Source of the DNA: Gammaproteobacteria bacterium
Lineage (GTDB): Bacteria > Pseudomonadota > Gammaproteobacteria > Ga0077536
Assembly: GCA_024234975.1 (NCBI GenBank)
Contig: JACKNH010000007.1
Coordinates: 124,001 to 188,000, forward strand
DNA length: 64,000 nt
Reading direction: 5' to 3'
The notes under the pieces are model-generated. The model was not told the DNA's origin, ran no database searches, and saw only the letters and a list, made by a program, of their open reading frames with translations. Shown here piece after piece: positions 63,872 through 64,000 of this stretch; position 1 is the stretch's first letter; the number at the start of each line of letters is the position of its first letter. The translations under genes were made by a program, and so were the position numbers.

Positions 63872-64000
63872 CAAGGTTCTCCGGCCGGGGTGAACGCGGC
63901 CTCACAAATATGCAGGAAATCTTCCGCCACCAGCGACGCACCACCAATCAAGCCGCCATCCACGTCGGGCATGGCCATCAATTCGGCTGCGTTACCCGGT
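63871..64000 (-). CDS. tpiA: Triosephosphate isomerase (C-terminal fragment, runs off the right edge)
   Basis: The last 42 residues are visible: PGNAAELMAMPDVDGGLIGG then ASLVAEDFLHICEAAFTPAG. The GLIGGASL phosphate-binding segment and the tail are typical of TpiA. The 5' part lies beyond 64000. Coupled to secG through TGATG. Confidence 0.93.
   Translation of the reverse strand, partial: PGNAAELMAMPDVDGGLIGGASLVAEDFLHICEAAFTPAGEP

Overview
The window is GC-rich, densely coded chromosomal DNA from a gammaproteobacterium. The main evidence is a tpiA-secG-tRNA-Leu-nuoA..N order with separate nuoC and nuoD, a GlnRS gene, and a LexA/ImuA/ImuB/DnaE2 set with SOS boxes of the gammaproteobacterial CTGT-N8-ACAG type. 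Psd, DgkA, Hsp33 and a MarR/TolC/DHA2 efflux locus agree with this. The genus cannot be fixed from the sequence; a Xanthomonadales/Steroidobacter/Woeseia-like lineage is only a guess. No transposase, integrase, phage gene or CRISPR array was seen.

Layout. (1) 1-7200, minus strand: a tightly coupled MoxR-DUF58-DUF4381-BatA-BatB/C-BatD operon (batD runs off the left edge), with a YqiA-like esterase upstream. (2) 7396-10683: a secreted protein of unknown function, an FAD-dependent reductase, an MscS channel and a small RRM protein. (3) 10717-18658, minus: serC-serA-DUF2333, then a 1040-residue PAS/GAF sensor with no output domain and an unknown coiled-coil protein. (4) 18834-25997: the SOS mutagenesis locus, lexA-imuA-imuB and dnaE2 on the minus strand. 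Between imuB and dnaE2 lie a plus-strand secreted-protein gene, a 123-bp tandem repeat and a nested inverted-repeat element. Both transcription units carry a clear LexA box. (5) 26178-27610: NAD-type isocitrate dehydrogenase overlapping dgkA. (6) 27617-41279: a signalling-rich stretch with three paralogous cytoplasmic Ser/Thr kinases, each fused to a C-terminal cyclic-nucleotide-binding domain. The first lies 13 bp after a giant PilZ-DUF1631-degenerate GGDEF/EAL protein; the other two flank pgi. yceI, glnS, a GNAT gene, hslO and tRNA-Arg(CCU) are interspersed. (7) 41354-48393: SCO1-psd, a tandem-rhodanese sulfurtransferase, a DUF1761 membrane protein, and a marR-tolC-DHA2 pump operon without a membrane-fusion adaptor. 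(8) 48574-64000, minus: the complete 14-gene nuo operon for respiratory Complex I, preceded by tRNA-Leu(GAG), secG and the 3' end of tpiA.

How the genes work together. The nuo block encodes a complete H+-pumping NADH:quinone oxidoreductase, and IDH and Pgi feed central carbon flow. The lexA/imu/dnaE2 genes form a LexA-controlled translesion mutasome. The most unusual part is region 6. There a probable cyclic-di-GMP receptor with catalytically dead GGDEF/EAL domains is coupled to a kinase-cNMP fusion that has two paralogs close by, which suggests a nucleotide-second-messenger to Ser/Thr-phosphorylation circuit. The second unusual area is the SOS locus: the dnaE2 LexA box directly abuts the start codon, which points to a leaderless transcript, and two distinct repeat structures sit in the gap. 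Start codons were chosen from stop/start overlaps, ribosome binding sites and conserved domain starts. All domain positions are approximate and read by eye.
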